The notes under the pieces are model-generated. The model searched no databases. It saw nothing but the letters and a program-made list of their open reading frames with translations, and was not told the DNA's origin. From assembly GCA_018660835.1 (NCBI GenBank), contig JABJJN010000008.1:234977-298976 (forward strand): 64,000 nucleotides of DNA, given 5' to 3'. Positions within the stretch are counted from its first letter, which is position 1; each line of letters starts with the position of its first letter. The DNA is from Gemmatimonadota bacterium (GTDB lineage: Bacteria; Latescibacterota; UBA2968; UBA8231). Below are positions 37,570 to 46,225 of this stretch, one piece after another. Position numbers and translations under genes: made by a program.

Positions 37570-38640
37570 TCAGTTGTCGAAGCGAAAGTCTTCCAATTGC
37601 AGACTGTAGCCTCGAATCTGGGCCTTGGGTGCATCATCGAGGATATAGTTAACGATGTAGATCTCGCCATCATCGAACTGCACCCAGCCGGAGTATCCCG
37701 TATCTGATTCCAGGTGCCGATCAAAATCGATGGGAAGGATACGCGTGTGCGCGTCCTCACGACGACGGGCACGGCAAGACTCCATATCGGTCAAGGCGCC
37801 AAAGAAATTCTGCGTCCACCACCCTACCCAACCTTTGCCCCCCTGCATGAAGCGATGCGTGATGAGCATCAGGCCATTGGTGAGCATTCCCGCCACGGGT
37901 CGATGACAACCGGGTAGTGGAAAGCGGAAAGGGCCTTGCCAACTCTCACCACCATCCACACTCAGGCACTTGTATGCGTCGGCGCCCTCACCTGAATTCT
38001 CACGCATGAAGCATACCAGATCACCCTCGGGTAGTTCGGCGACACTGGCCTCGCACAACTGCAGATCGGGCACCTGGGCAATCTGCCGTGGTTGGCTCCA
38101 ACTCTCGCCCGCGTCGTCTGATATCCACGTTCGCACAGACCACAAGGGGGCCTCCGCTGGGGGTAGCTTTGTGTGCGCACCCAGCAACCAGCGGCCAGCG
38201 TATTCCCCGTGCTTCAACTCGATCAATTGATCAGGAACAATTCCGACAATCGGTGTTGCCCGCGGCGCACTCCAGGTGCCGCCGCCATCGTCGCTGAACC
38301 ATAACCAGTTGCTCTGCTCGCCACCGATATTTCCCACTCCTCTACCGGCGATCCGGTCACATACGACGACAAGACGACCATCGCCGAGACAGGAAACTCG
38401 TGGACAGTTCCACCAGGGATCAACCTTGGGATCACCGTGGAGAGCCTCACTGATCGCCTGCTTCGTGGTCCACGTACGACCACGATCGTCTGACGTGGTC
38501 GTCATTACCCGTGTATAGGAGCGATCACGGTGGTGGGTGCACTCTGCAAACACGCACACGAGTCGGCCCGTCGGCGTCAGGGCGACATCTGGAAACGCCT
38601 CATAGATCTCATCATCGCGACTTACAGCAAACTGTTCCAT
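37570..38640 (-). CDS. sialidase-like (BNR repeat) protein
   Basis: A 356-residue six-bladed-propeller-type protein with four Asp-box repeats (SDDRGRTWT, SDDGGGTWS, SDDAGESWS, SVDGGESWQ). Catalytic-type residues include an early Arg/Asp region (SRDDEIYEAFPD) and CFMRENSGEG. No signal peptide is visible. Exo-alpha-sialidase or another exo-acting glycosidase is possible; many members of this group have unknown substrates. It is followed after 26 bp by the Gfo/Idh/MocA gene on the same strand. Confidence 0.8.
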   Translation of the reverse strand: MEQFAVSRDDEIYEAFPDVALTPTGRLVCVFAECTHHRDRSYTRVMTTTSDDRGRTWTTKQAISEALHGDPKVDPWWNCPRVSCLGDGRLVVVCDRIAGRGVGNIGGEQSNWLWFSDDGGGTWSAPRATPIVGIVPDQLIELKHGEYAGRWLLGAHTKLPPAEAPLWSVRTWISDDAGESWSQPRQIAQVPDLQLCEASVAELPEGDLVCFMRENSGEGADAYKCLSVDGGESWQGPFRFPLPGCHRPVAGMLTNGLMLITHRFMQGGKGWVGWWTQNFFGALTDMESCRARRREDAHTRILPIDFDRHLESDTGYSGWVQFDDGEIYIVNYILDDAPKAQIRGYSLQLEDFRFDN

Positions 38641-38646
38641 CAGTCC

Positions 38647-39837
38647 TCAGCGGTAGGGAGCGAAACGACACAGGTCGGGTGGATGCCGACGCGAACGACC
38701 GATCTCATGAGCGTGAATTGCGCGTCCGAGATTGGCCATAAATGGGAAGCCCACTTCATCGTAGGCGTAAATCCCATCGTCGAAGATGCCATTCTCGTTC
38801 ACACAGATGACAGCGGTCAACAGGTATTCGATGCCATGGTCGAAATCGACGGTGTACGCATTCTCCGTCATGTAGCCATACGCAGCACCGACTTTGTTGA
38901 AGACTCTCGTCGCCGAATCGATCCGTTCTTTGCTGTCGCCAAAGAGCGTGAACTTCACGAAACCATCCCAGTACTGCTCAGAATCATACTTGCTGATCCC
39001 ACTCTCACGCGGCCACTGAGACATGGCTCGATAGAGCAGATCGAGATCATCTGCTGTAAGCTCAAAGCGATATCCTGGATCCACTGCCTCTGGAAACAAG
39101 ACGGCCTTCAGTATCTGCTGCAGATCATCAACGGCAATCCAGTTCTTGCCCGCAAAGTCCATGGGTGCCTCAACGAGGTCACCCTCTGCCATGTAACCCT
39201 GACCACGCAAGATTTTCGTGGCGGGCACATAGGAGGTGTCGTTGCAGACCAGTGGTTGCTCATAGACAGCCTTGCCAGTCTCCCGCTCAAAGAAGGTCAT
39301 CGGATTTGTTCGGGCATTTTGCTGTGGCGAGCGCGGCAGGGCCAGCCGGTGGGTCAGGCGAAGATTGTTGTAGCCCTTCGCCCACAATTTTTCATTGAGT
39401 TCCTGTTGGCCCAGAAACTCATACAGGCGATTGTGCGCGTCGTTGTCGCTCACCAGGAAGATCTTGCGGATATAGTGGCCGATCGACGGAATACCTCCCG
39501 GTGCCGTCGCATCGTGGAGGGCGGCGATCTGTCCAGGTGCCGCCGCGTCTATATGTAGAGGTGTGTCGGCGTTGAGCCCGTCGAGCGCCAGCTGGCGCAA
39601 TTTCTCCAGGGCCAGAAAGGCGGCGGGCATCTTGACCGTACTGGCGGGATAGAAATACGCAGTTGAGTCGACGCGAAATGCATGCGATGTGAACTGCGGT
39701 ACGTTGTCCTGATCGCGATCGATCTGCGTGTAGAGAATTTGTACCTCGTACTCGCCGACTCTATCGAGGACGGGGCCGAACCACTCCGGATGACGCTGTA
39801 GAATCTGCAGGACGAGATCGTCGGTGGGAGCCTTCAT
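38647..39837 (-). CDS. serine hydrolase of the class A beta-lactamase fold
   Basis: About 396 residues. The SxxK motif is YPASTVKMPAAF and the SDN motif is LVSDNDAHNRLYE, both at class A spacing. A KTG-type triad is not obvious (NKVGAAYGYMTE may substitute). Length exceeds true beta-lactamases, and no export signal is seen at the chosen Met (39837), so a penicillin-binding or peptidase/esterase role is as likely as antibiotic resistance. It is six bases upstream of the sialidase-like gene. Confidence 0.75.
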   Translation of the reverse strand: MKAPTDDLVLQILQRHPEWFGPVLDRVGEYEVQILYTQIDRDQDNVPQFTSHAFRVDSTAYFYPASTVKMPAAFLALEKLRQLALDGLNADTPLHIDAAAPGQIAALHDATAPGGIPSIGHYIRKIFLVSDNDAHNRLYEFLGQQELNEKLWAKGYNNLRLTHRLALPRSPQQNARTNPMTFFERETGKAVYEQPLVCNDTSYVPATKILRGQGYMAEGDLVEAPMDFAGKNWIAVDDLQQILKAVLFPEAVDPGYRFELTADDLDLLYRAMSQWPRESGISKYDSEQYWDGFVKFTLFGDSKERIDSATRVFNKVGAAYGYMTENAYTVDFDHGIEYLLTAVICVNENGIFDDGIYAYDEVGFPFMANLGRAIHAHEIGRSRRHPPDLCRFAPYR

Positions 39838-39886
39838 GGCTCGCATCGTAGCCCGACACGCGGCTAGTGTCAACCAATCAGGTAGT

Positions 39887-41584
39887 CTAAGAACCGAGGT
39901 TCAGCGTCAATGCCAGGCGCAGGTCCAGTCCATTGTATTTGCGACGCCCACCGATCGGCTTTGAGAAGGCGCTCATCCAGTTGTATCCCGAACGTGCACC
40001 GATCGACAAGAAACGGGCGACAGACACATCGATTCCCCCGCCAAGACGCACTCCGAAGGCTCCTTGTTCGCGCTGCCAAAGGGTGTCATCGAGCAGACTC
40101 CGCCCACGCTCCTGCCCTGTAACGGTTGCCAGAGACGCACTCAGGAAGGGTATCCAGCCTGAGGTGCGCAGCAACCAGCGTCCGCCGAATTGCCAGCCCG
40201 TCAGGCGTATCTCCCGCAGACGCGACAGACCATCCGCCGCGAGTGCATCCGTCTGCAGATCGCTGGCGAGGGTAGAGTAGGATAGTGTTGCCTCGAAGCG
40301 AGGATGCATCTGGTAGGCAAGTGTGAGCCCGCCGAGTGTCTCCCATGGCTGTATCTGTCGAATCGGTTCAGGTAGAGCCGGTAGCGCGCTGTCCTCCGCG
40401 GTCTGATCGCCACCCGTTCGGATCGCATCCGATTCGAGGACGCTGGCACTCGGCTCAGGCCCAATACGCCCGAGGTGCAACTCGACCCGCAGAGGCATCC
40501 CGGTCTCTGGTCGGGCCGCGCGTCGTGGGGCACCAGGAATTCCACCACGCAGAACAGCTTCTTCCATCGGCGTATCGCGGAAGTCGCTTGCGAGCACGAC
40601 GACTCGTTCACCCGCCTCGACACGTCGCGTCGCCTTCTGCAATCCGTCCCCGCGCCGCAGATAGATTTCGTAGTTATGTGGTTCCAAACCCAGCTCGATG
40701 CGTCGGCCTGCTGTCTTGCTCAGTTCCGCAACCAACAGTCGATCCCCATTACGGATGTAAAGTCGACCATCCACCTGCTCGCCGATGTCGAGACCCGCCG
40801 TAAACTGACGCACATCCGTCATCACCACGTCACCGGTGCCAGACAGATTCATGTCGTAGGCCGGATGCTGCGCCCCGCCGCGAAGATCGACGGTTCGAGC
40901 CAGGGTCTCGCGGAAAGCAAACTGATAGGCTTCACTGAGAGTCACTTGACCATCATCTGACACGTCAGCGGCGCCACGCATCCCTGATACCAGATAGTGG
41001 GTAAAAAAGGAGCCACCGATACGATCGGACTCCTGTGCAGACTCCTCAGCAGAACTGGACGTCAGAAATGCGTAGCCGCGGGTGTCAGTGGACGAATCGA
41101 GCAGAAAGGCAGCGCGCCGCTGCCCACCCTTGAGCCGGGTGATGGCACCCGATGCGCAAGCGTCGAGAATGGCAATGCGTACATCGGCGCCTATTTCGTC
41201 GAGTTCTGCCCGCAGTTCGCGATAGGTCAGGCGCTCGCCTGCAAGAAGCAACCCGGTCTCATCAGCATGCCCTGAATAATACAGCAGCACCTCACTGCGG
41301 ACCGTCGGTGGCACTTGCTCGAGTCGCTTCGCCAGTTCGTGCAGGGCGTCGACAAAGTCGGCGCGATCTGGTTCGGAAAGCAGCACCCGGTTCTCCGCGT
41401 CGACACCCCCCATCTGCGCCATCACTGCTGCGAAGTTGCCCGCATCAGACACGGCATAGCGCAAGCGAACCCGATCCGTCCCACCATCATTGGCGCCTGC
41501 AGCAAGGACGAAGCGTTGTGTCGTAGGCGAAGCGAATGCTGCCGACGACAGGATCATGAGCGCGAGAACGAGGCGCGTAATCAT
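39887..41584 (-). CDS. exported caspase-like (C14) protein with C-terminal beta-barrel-like domain
   Basis: A 565-residue protein starting with a signal peptide (MITRLVLALMILSSAAFA). The caspase-fold catalytic dyad is visible as His in LYYSGHADE and Cys in ILDACASG, separated by ~45 residues. Residues ~185-245 include SFFTHYLVSGMRG and a DVSDDGQVTLSEAY segment that looks like an EF-hand-type calcium site. The last ~150 residues alternate as transmembrane beta strands (GLTLAYQMHPRFEATLSYS, ending LDLRLALTLNLGS), typical of outer-membrane barrels. The ATG overlaps the stop of the anti-sigma gene (ATGA). It is the third gene of a sigma/anti-sigma operon. Confidence 0.8.
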   Translation of the reverse strand: MITRLVLALMILSSAAFASPTTQRFVLAAGANDGGTDRVRLRYAVSDAGNFAAVMAQMGGVDAENRVLLSEPDRADFVDALHELAKRLEQVPPTVRSEVLLYYSGHADETGLLLAGERLTYRELRAELDEIGADVRIAILDACASGAITRLKGGQRRAAFLLDSSTDTRGYAFLTSSSAEESAQESDRIGGSFFTHYLVSGMRGAADVSDDGQVTLSEAYQFAFRETLARTVDLRGGAQHPAYDMNLSGTGDVVMTDVRQFTAGLDIGEQVDGRLYIRNGDRLLVAELSKTAGRRIELGLEPHNYEIYLRRGDGLQKATRRVEAGERVVVLASDFRDTPMEEAVLRGGIPGAPRRAARPETGMPLRVELHLGRIGPEPSASVLESDAIRTGGDQTAEDSALPALPEPIRQIQPWETLGGLTLAYQMHPRFEATLSYSTLASDLQTDALAADGLSRLREIRLTGWQFGGRWLLRTSGWIPFLSASLATVTGQERGRSLLDDTLWQREQGAFGVRLGGGIDVSVARFLSIGARSGYNWMSAFSKPIGGRRKYNGLDLRLALTLNLGS

Positions 41585-42465
41585 TGCTCTCCACCCTCTT
41601 TCAACAGAATCCATTGATTCTGCAGCAAAGCATCCGACAGGGGAAGTGCCGTGGGTGGCATGATACCGATATCCATCGACTGTATTCTGGCCAGGACGGG
41701 TCGGATATCGAAAGAGACGTCACCCGTGATGAGATAGAAACATTCCCACCGCGGCGCAGCGTCCAGTTCGTAGGCGTGTTCGAGGGCGACGACACCACCA
41801 CGTAGAACACCTGCTTGTATTCCCTCGAGCGGGTAGTGGCGAGTGAGGACACCCGAACCATCAACAGAGACGATCAAGCCGTATCTTGCCCCCGCCGCAT
41901 CGTATTGGATCATCACGAGATCTCCCTCGGCGGCGCTAGCACCCTTCTCCAACAGAGTGCTCCGTGCTGCAGCCTGGCCTGCCGCCGTTTCCGACATGTT
42001 TCTGTTTGTGCCAGCAATACGATGCAGAAGCAGGCGAGGGCCATCGCCTTTTATGCGCACCTGCTCGCGCAGCTGTGGCGCTGGCACCGAGCGGGTCTGA
42101 CCCGGTGCAATGCTGGTCGCAAGCGGCGAGACGGTAGACGGGTCAGGGGACTGCAAGATCGGCAGTGCCGCTAGCGTCAGGACAATGGCCACCGCCGGCG
42201 ACCAACGCCACCATAGAGACCACTCCCCCTTCTTGTGAGCCTGTGGTTGTGACGCAGCAGCACGAGTTTCAATCTGGCGCGCCATCCATGCTGCGGGATA
42301 ACGTTCAAACACCAACTCGTCTTCGCGTGCCAGGGCATCGAGCCGGGCACGCAGTTGCTCGTCCTGCGACAGCAACGCCTCGATCTGCTGCAATTCGCTC
42401 TGCGGCAGTTGCTTGAGCAGATAGCGCTCGAGTCGCCAGTCGGCAATAGGCGCAGATAGTCTCAT
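41581..42465 (-). CDS. membrane-anchored anti-sigma factor-like protein
   Basis: A 294-residue protein. The N-terminal 75 residues are helical and charged (WRLERYLLKQLPQSELQQIEALL), as in sigma-binding domains, without a zinc HCC motif. One TM helix is at ~89-106, then a periplasmic part ending in a beta-rich domain (DLVMIQYDAAG, YGLIVSVDGSG). The gene overlaps the sigma gene upstream and the caspase gene downstream by ATGA junctions, so all three are coupled. Anti-sigma function rests on position and architecture. Confidence 0.75.
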   Translation of the reverse strand: MRLSAPIADWRLERYLLKQLPQSELQQIEALLSQDEQLRARLDALAREDELVFERYPAAWMARQIETRAAASQPQAHKKGEWSLWWRWSPAVAIVLTLAALPILQSPDPSTVSPLATSIAPGQTRSVPAPQLREQVRIKGDGPRLLLHRIAGTNRNMSETAAGQAAARSTLLEKGASAAEGDLVMIQYDAAGARYGLIVSVDGSGVLTRHYPLEGIQAGVLRGGVVALEHAYELDAAPRWECFYLITGDVSFDIRPVLARIQSMDIGIMPPTALPLSDALLQNQWILLKEGGEQ

Positions 42466-42950
42466 CCGGATTCCGTCTCGTCGGTCAGGCCCTGCAGGTG
42501 TGCTCGAAGTGTGCGCAGGCGTTTGCGCACGCCTGAGACAGACATTCCCATCTCGTTCGCCGTCTCCTCAAGAGTCAGACCGTCCACGTAGTGAAGGGTC
42601 GCCATCGTCCGTGTTGAAACCTGCTCACGCGCAAACAGACGTTCGAGCACGGAGGCAGCACCGAGTTGCTCGAGCGTATTCTCATCGAGGATCGCCAGTC
42701 GGTAGACCAAATCATCGTCTGCCGTCTCGGGGCGTCGACGGCGATCCCGGATTCGATTCAGACTCAGATTTGTGGCAATGCGATACAGCAGACTGGATGG
42801 GTATTGATCGTTCAGGCGATCGCGGCGACGCAGGACCTGGACGAATACGTCCTGCATCACATCGAGCGCCTCATCCTCGTCTTTCAACAGCTGACGGCAG
42901 CGTCGCATCACCATGGGACCGTATTCTCGGTAGAGCGCTTCTACGTCCAT
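42462..42950 (-). CDS. ECF-family RNA polymerase sigma factor
   Basis: About 162 residues. Region 2 is seen as EALDVMQDVFVQVLRRRDRL and SLLYRIATNLSLNRIRDRRRR; region 4 as MATLHYVDGLTLEETANEMGMSVSGVRKRLRTLR. Regions 1.1 and 3 are absent, as usual for ECF factors. Met at 42950 was chosen over a start two codons earlier. It probably autoregulates this operon; its promoter motif was not identified. Confidence 0.92.
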   Translation of the reverse strand: MDVEALYREYGPMVMRRCRQLLKDEDEALDVMQDVFVQVLRRRDRLNDQYPSSLLYRIATNLSLNRIRDRRRRPETADDDLVYRLAILDENTLEQLGAASVLERLFAREQVSTRTMATLHYVDGLTLEETANEMGMSVSGVRKRLRTLRAHLQGLTDETESG

Positions 42951-43058
42951 GCACACGATGAGTTCTGCTAGAGTGAAACACCGATGGACTGGCCAACTGT
43001 CACCAGACCCTGTCGAAAAAAGCTATCTTTGATGTAACCTACGAAGGGGAACTGGGAA

Positions 43059-43427
43059 ATGGGTAAGACAGTACTCATCGTCGATGACGATGACGACATC
43101 CGCTTGCTGCTGCGAACCTACCTGCGGCGCCTCGACTACGAAGTTCGGGAGGCGGGCAATGCCTGGCAGGCCCTGGCCGCTGTGCAGCAGCCAGTAGATC
43201 TGATTGTTCTTGATTTGCGGATGCCCTTCGATGTCAGCGGGGCAGACCTCATCCAGACTCTGGAGAGCCTCGGCAGATCAACCCCCGTCATCGTGCTGTC
43301 AGGTTGGACACAGGACCTGGACCGCGATAGCCTGCCAAGTTTCGTCCGCGCCGTCATCGACAAACCCGTGCGCCTGGAGGAATTCTCGGCGACCGTCGAT
43401 CGAGCGCTGCAAAACGACCTGAATTAG
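43059..43427 (+). CDS. single-domain response regulator (receiver only)
   Basis: A 122-residue CheY-like receiver: acidic pocket VDDDDD, phospho-acceptor Asp in IVLDLRMP, Ser in VLSGW and conserved Lys in VIDKPVR. There is no output domain, so it would relay phosphate or act by protein contact. No kinase gene is adjacent. It could receive phosphate from an HPt such as that of the large hybrid kinase in this window, which is speculative. It ends four bases inside the convergent MATE gene. Confidence 0.9.
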   Translation: MGKTVLIVDDDDDIRLLLRTYLRRLDYEVREAGNAWQALAAVQQPVDLIVLDLRMPFDVSGADLIQTLESLGRSTPVIVLSGWTQDLDRDSLPSFVRAVIDKPVRLEEFSATVDRALQNDLN

Positions 43428-44827
43428 GACGCCACCCTCGGCCCGGACAGTTGTGCCTCTACCTGATTCAGGCGCTGTCTGATCCAGATCAAGGCGACAA
43501 TGGACGATAGAATGGCGGAGCCAACGAAACACCACCAGACGGTCTGCAAGCCATAACCACCGAATCGCGTCAGTGCCCACGCCGCCGGAACCGAGACAAG
43601 CAGGACCCGCAGGGTCGTCGTTACCAGACTGGGCAGACCACTTCCCAACCCCTGAAATACCCGCCCGCTGATGATCCCGACCGTAATGAAGGGAAATCCG
43701 ACACACACGGTGCGCATGTATTGTACGGCCACGTCACCCACAGCTGGGTTGTCAGTAAACAGACCCGCCAACTGCGGCGCCAATAGCCAGAAAGACACAC
43801 CCATGCCGATGGCCAGGACCTCTCCCCAGAAGATGGTATAGCGGAAGGTCTGGCGGATCAGATCGATTCGTCCTGCCCCGAGAAACATCCCCGTCAGCGT
43901 CACTTGGCTCGATGACAGGGCGATCATGGGCAGGATGTAGACGGCGTCCATCCTCCCACCTACGCCAAGTCCGGCAACGGCCTCCGTGCCAAAAAAGGAG
44001 ACGATTCGATTGTAGAACATGCCACCAACGGCCATGATCACCATCGATGCTGACGCCGGCAGTCCGACCCGTAGAATCCCCTTCAGCACCTGCATCGAAG
44101 GGACAAAGGAGCGGAAGTTGAACTCGACGTAGGTCTTCTTGCGCACCAGGATGTAGACGATGAAGGCCACGAAGGCGAGTCCCTGACTGGCGACCGTCGC
44201 TGCAGCGGCACCACGCACCCCCATGTCGGCGGTGAAGATGAACAAGGGGTCCAGGACGATGTTGAGAAGCGTCCCACTCCCCTGAATCGCCATTGGTGTA
44301 CGTGTATCCCCCTCGCCTGAGAGGATCGAACTGCACGTGACATTGACGATCCCCAACAGAAACCCGGGTGCCGCCACACCGAAGTAAGTCGCCGCCAGTT
44401 CCAGAGCCTTGCCCTCAGCGCCCAGTGCGGCCAGGATGGGCACGCGAAATCCAAGCGCCAGAGCGACGATGGCAATACCCAGGATCACACCCAGAACAAT
44501 TGCATGTTCTGCCGCATTGTCCGCCGCCCGCTTGTCGTCTGCACCGATATGGCGTGCAATGACGGCCGTCGCCCCTGCCCCGAGACCGAAGGCGATGCCG
44601 ATAGCAAAGAAGGCGAGCGGCAGATTAAAGGTCAGGGCGGCGACGGCGTCTCCACCCAGACGGCCGACGAAGGCCATATCTGTCAATGTGTACAGGGTCT
44701 GGATACCCATGCCGGCCATCACCGGCAGGGACAACATCCATACGGCGCGACGGGGATTGGCGATAAACTCGGCCGTGCGATTGCGGTTTGGCGCCGCTTC
44801 GCTGTGGTCGTCTGGATCTTCGGTCAT
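43424..44827 (-). CDS. MATE-family efflux transporter
   Basis: A 467-residue inner-membrane protein with 12 predicted helices in two halves. The N-terminal PRRAVWMLSLPVMAGMGIQTLYTLTD segment and FVGRLGGDAVAALT are typical of MATE/NorM-DinF proteins, with an internal repeat around residue 250. It should export drugs or organic cations using a Na+ or H+ gradient. Substrate unknown. Confidence 0.9.
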   Translation of the reverse strand: MTEDPDDHSEAAPNRNRTAEFIANPRRAVWMLSLPVMAGMGIQTLYTLTDMAFVGRLGGDAVAALTFNLPLAFFAIGIAFGLGAGATAVIARHIGADDKRAADNAAEHAIVLGVILGIAIVALALGFRVPILAALGAEGKALELAATYFGVAAPGFLLGIVNVTCSSILSGEGDTRTPMAIQGSGTLLNIVLDPLFIFTADMGVRGAAAATVASQGLAFVAFIVYILVRKKTYVEFNFRSFVPSMQVLKGILRVGLPASASMVIMAVGGMFYNRIVSFFGTEAVAGLGVGGRMDAVYILPMIALSSSQVTLTGMFLGAGRIDLIRQTFRYTIFWGEVLAIGMGVSFWLLAPQLAGLFTDNPAVGDVAVQYMRTVCVGFPFITVGIISGRVFQGLGSGLPSLVTTTLRVLLVSVPAAWALTRFGGYGLQTVWWCFVGSAILSSIVALIWIRQRLNQVEAQLSGPRVAS

Positions 44828-44938
44828 GGACGATTTCGGTAAGGGTCGACTGGGGCCGGCATCAGCCGACGGACGCAGAGAAACTCGCCGTGCCAGTCGA
44901 TGCTGACAAGCTCTCAGCCCCCGACGACAGCGGCGACG

Positions 44939-46225
44939 TTAGTCGGCAGTGGATTCGCCGGGGATGCGTTTGCCCTGGGGATCGAAGCCATCATCGGGCA
45001 CGAGCCCACCGATCTCCTGCTGCAGCGATTCATCAAGATAGTGCTCGACGGAGTCCGCCGGCCCGTGCACGTGGTCGTGGGGTAACCCGAGTTGGTTCAG
45101 ATATGTTTCCCAAAGCCGATGTCCCCGCAGCAACTGCAACCCCTGACGCCGGCCTGCAGTAGTAAGATCAACCGTCGCATCTGCCTCAAGTGCGACGAGC
45201 CCGCGACCTCGCAGCAGGCGCAGGGCCCACTGCGCCAGCCAGGGATGCACGGAGGCAAGGCCCAACGCATCCCGACGACGCCACGTCCTCTCCGCACCTT
45301 TCTCTGTCTGTCGCACCATACCCAGCAGGATATGGTCCTGCGCAACCTTCACACTCAAGCGCCCACGCGATATGGCACGAGCCAACAGGCCCTGGCGCGG
45401 CGCCACGAGAATGGACACACCAAACAGCGCCCCAAGGACGACCACCATCGCACCGGCTATCGAACTATTCCACAGACCAGCCAGGTAGTAGCCACCTATG
45501 GCCGAGATCGCCCCTAGGACCACAGCGATGCCGAGAATAGTCGCCAGCCGATCACTCCATAGATAGGCAGTTGCTCCCGGAACGATCAGCATCGCCACGA
45601 CGAGAATTGCCCCCACCGATTCGAAAGAGGCGACAGTCGTCACCGACACAGCGCCCATCAGCAAGTAGTGAATGAGCGTCGCATTCACGCCAACCGCCAA
45701 CGACAGCCCTGGATCGAAGGAGGCGAGGGTCAGTTCCTTGTAGAGGAGGCCGACGAAAAGCAGGTTGAAAATCAACACACCAGAAAGAATCCATACGGGT
45801 CGGGGGCCGTAATCCTGATCATTCCACAGGAGCGTATCAAGAGACGTGTAGGCAATCTCTCCGTACAGCACGCACTCCTGATCGAGATCGACCTGCCCAG
45901 CGTAGACGGAAATCAGTACAACACCGAGGGCAAACAGGGCCGTAAACACGATACCGATGCTCGCATCCTCGGGGACAGACCAGCGCCGGTGGAATGCTTC
46001 CACCAACAGGGTCGTCAGCAATCCGAATGTGGCAGCACCGATGAACATGGGCAAAATCGCTCGACTTTCGCTGAAGAAGAAAGCGATCGCAATACCGGGT
46101 AACACAGCGTGACTCAAGGCGTCGCCAAGGAGAGACATCTTGCGCAAGACGAGGAAGGTGCCCAGCAACGCGCAGGATGTGGCAGCCAGTATGCCGGTAA
46201 GGATGATCCACCCCGCGTCAGTCAT
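44939..46225 (-). CDS. Mn/Zn-type ABC permease with C-terminal DtxR-like domain
   Basis: A 428-residue protein. Residues 1-~275 form the eight-helix ZnuB/TroC permease (LVLRKMSLLGDALSHAVLPGIA, SVGAILVVAMLIVPGATAYL). After APRQGLL the C-terminal 140 residues are soluble and resemble DtxR/MntR repressors: a winged-helix-like region and a dimerisation-like segment LLRGHRLWETYLNQLGLP with HDHVHGPADSVEHYLDE. The last gene of the four-gene importer operon, it overlaps the preceding permease by ATGA. The appended domain may sense the transported metal. Confidence 0.88.
   Translation of the reverse strand: MTDAGWIILTGILAATSCALLGTFLVLRKMSLLGDALSHAVLPGIAIAFFFSESRAILPMFIGAATFGLLTTLLVEAFHRRWSVPEDASIGIVFTALFALGVVLISVYAGQVDLDQECVLYGEIAYTSLDTLLWNDQDYGPRPVWILSGVLIFNLLFVGLLYKELTLASFDPGLSLAVGVNATLIHYLLMGAVSVTTVASFESVGAILVVAMLIVPGATAYLWSDRLATILGIAVVLGAISAIGGYYLAGLWNSSIAGAMVVVLGALFGVSILVAPRQGLLARAISRGRLSVKVAQDHILLGMVRQTEKGAERTWRRRDALGLASVHPWLAQWALRLLRGRGLVALEADATVDLTTAGRRQGLQLLRGHRLWETYLNQLGLPHDHVHGPADSVEHYLDESLQQEIGGLVPDDGFDPQGKRIPGESTAD

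Noticed and set aside
38530-39558. 342-residue open frame antisense to the sialidase-like and beta-lactamase-like genes
   Set aside because: It spans two real genes on the other strand and has no motif.
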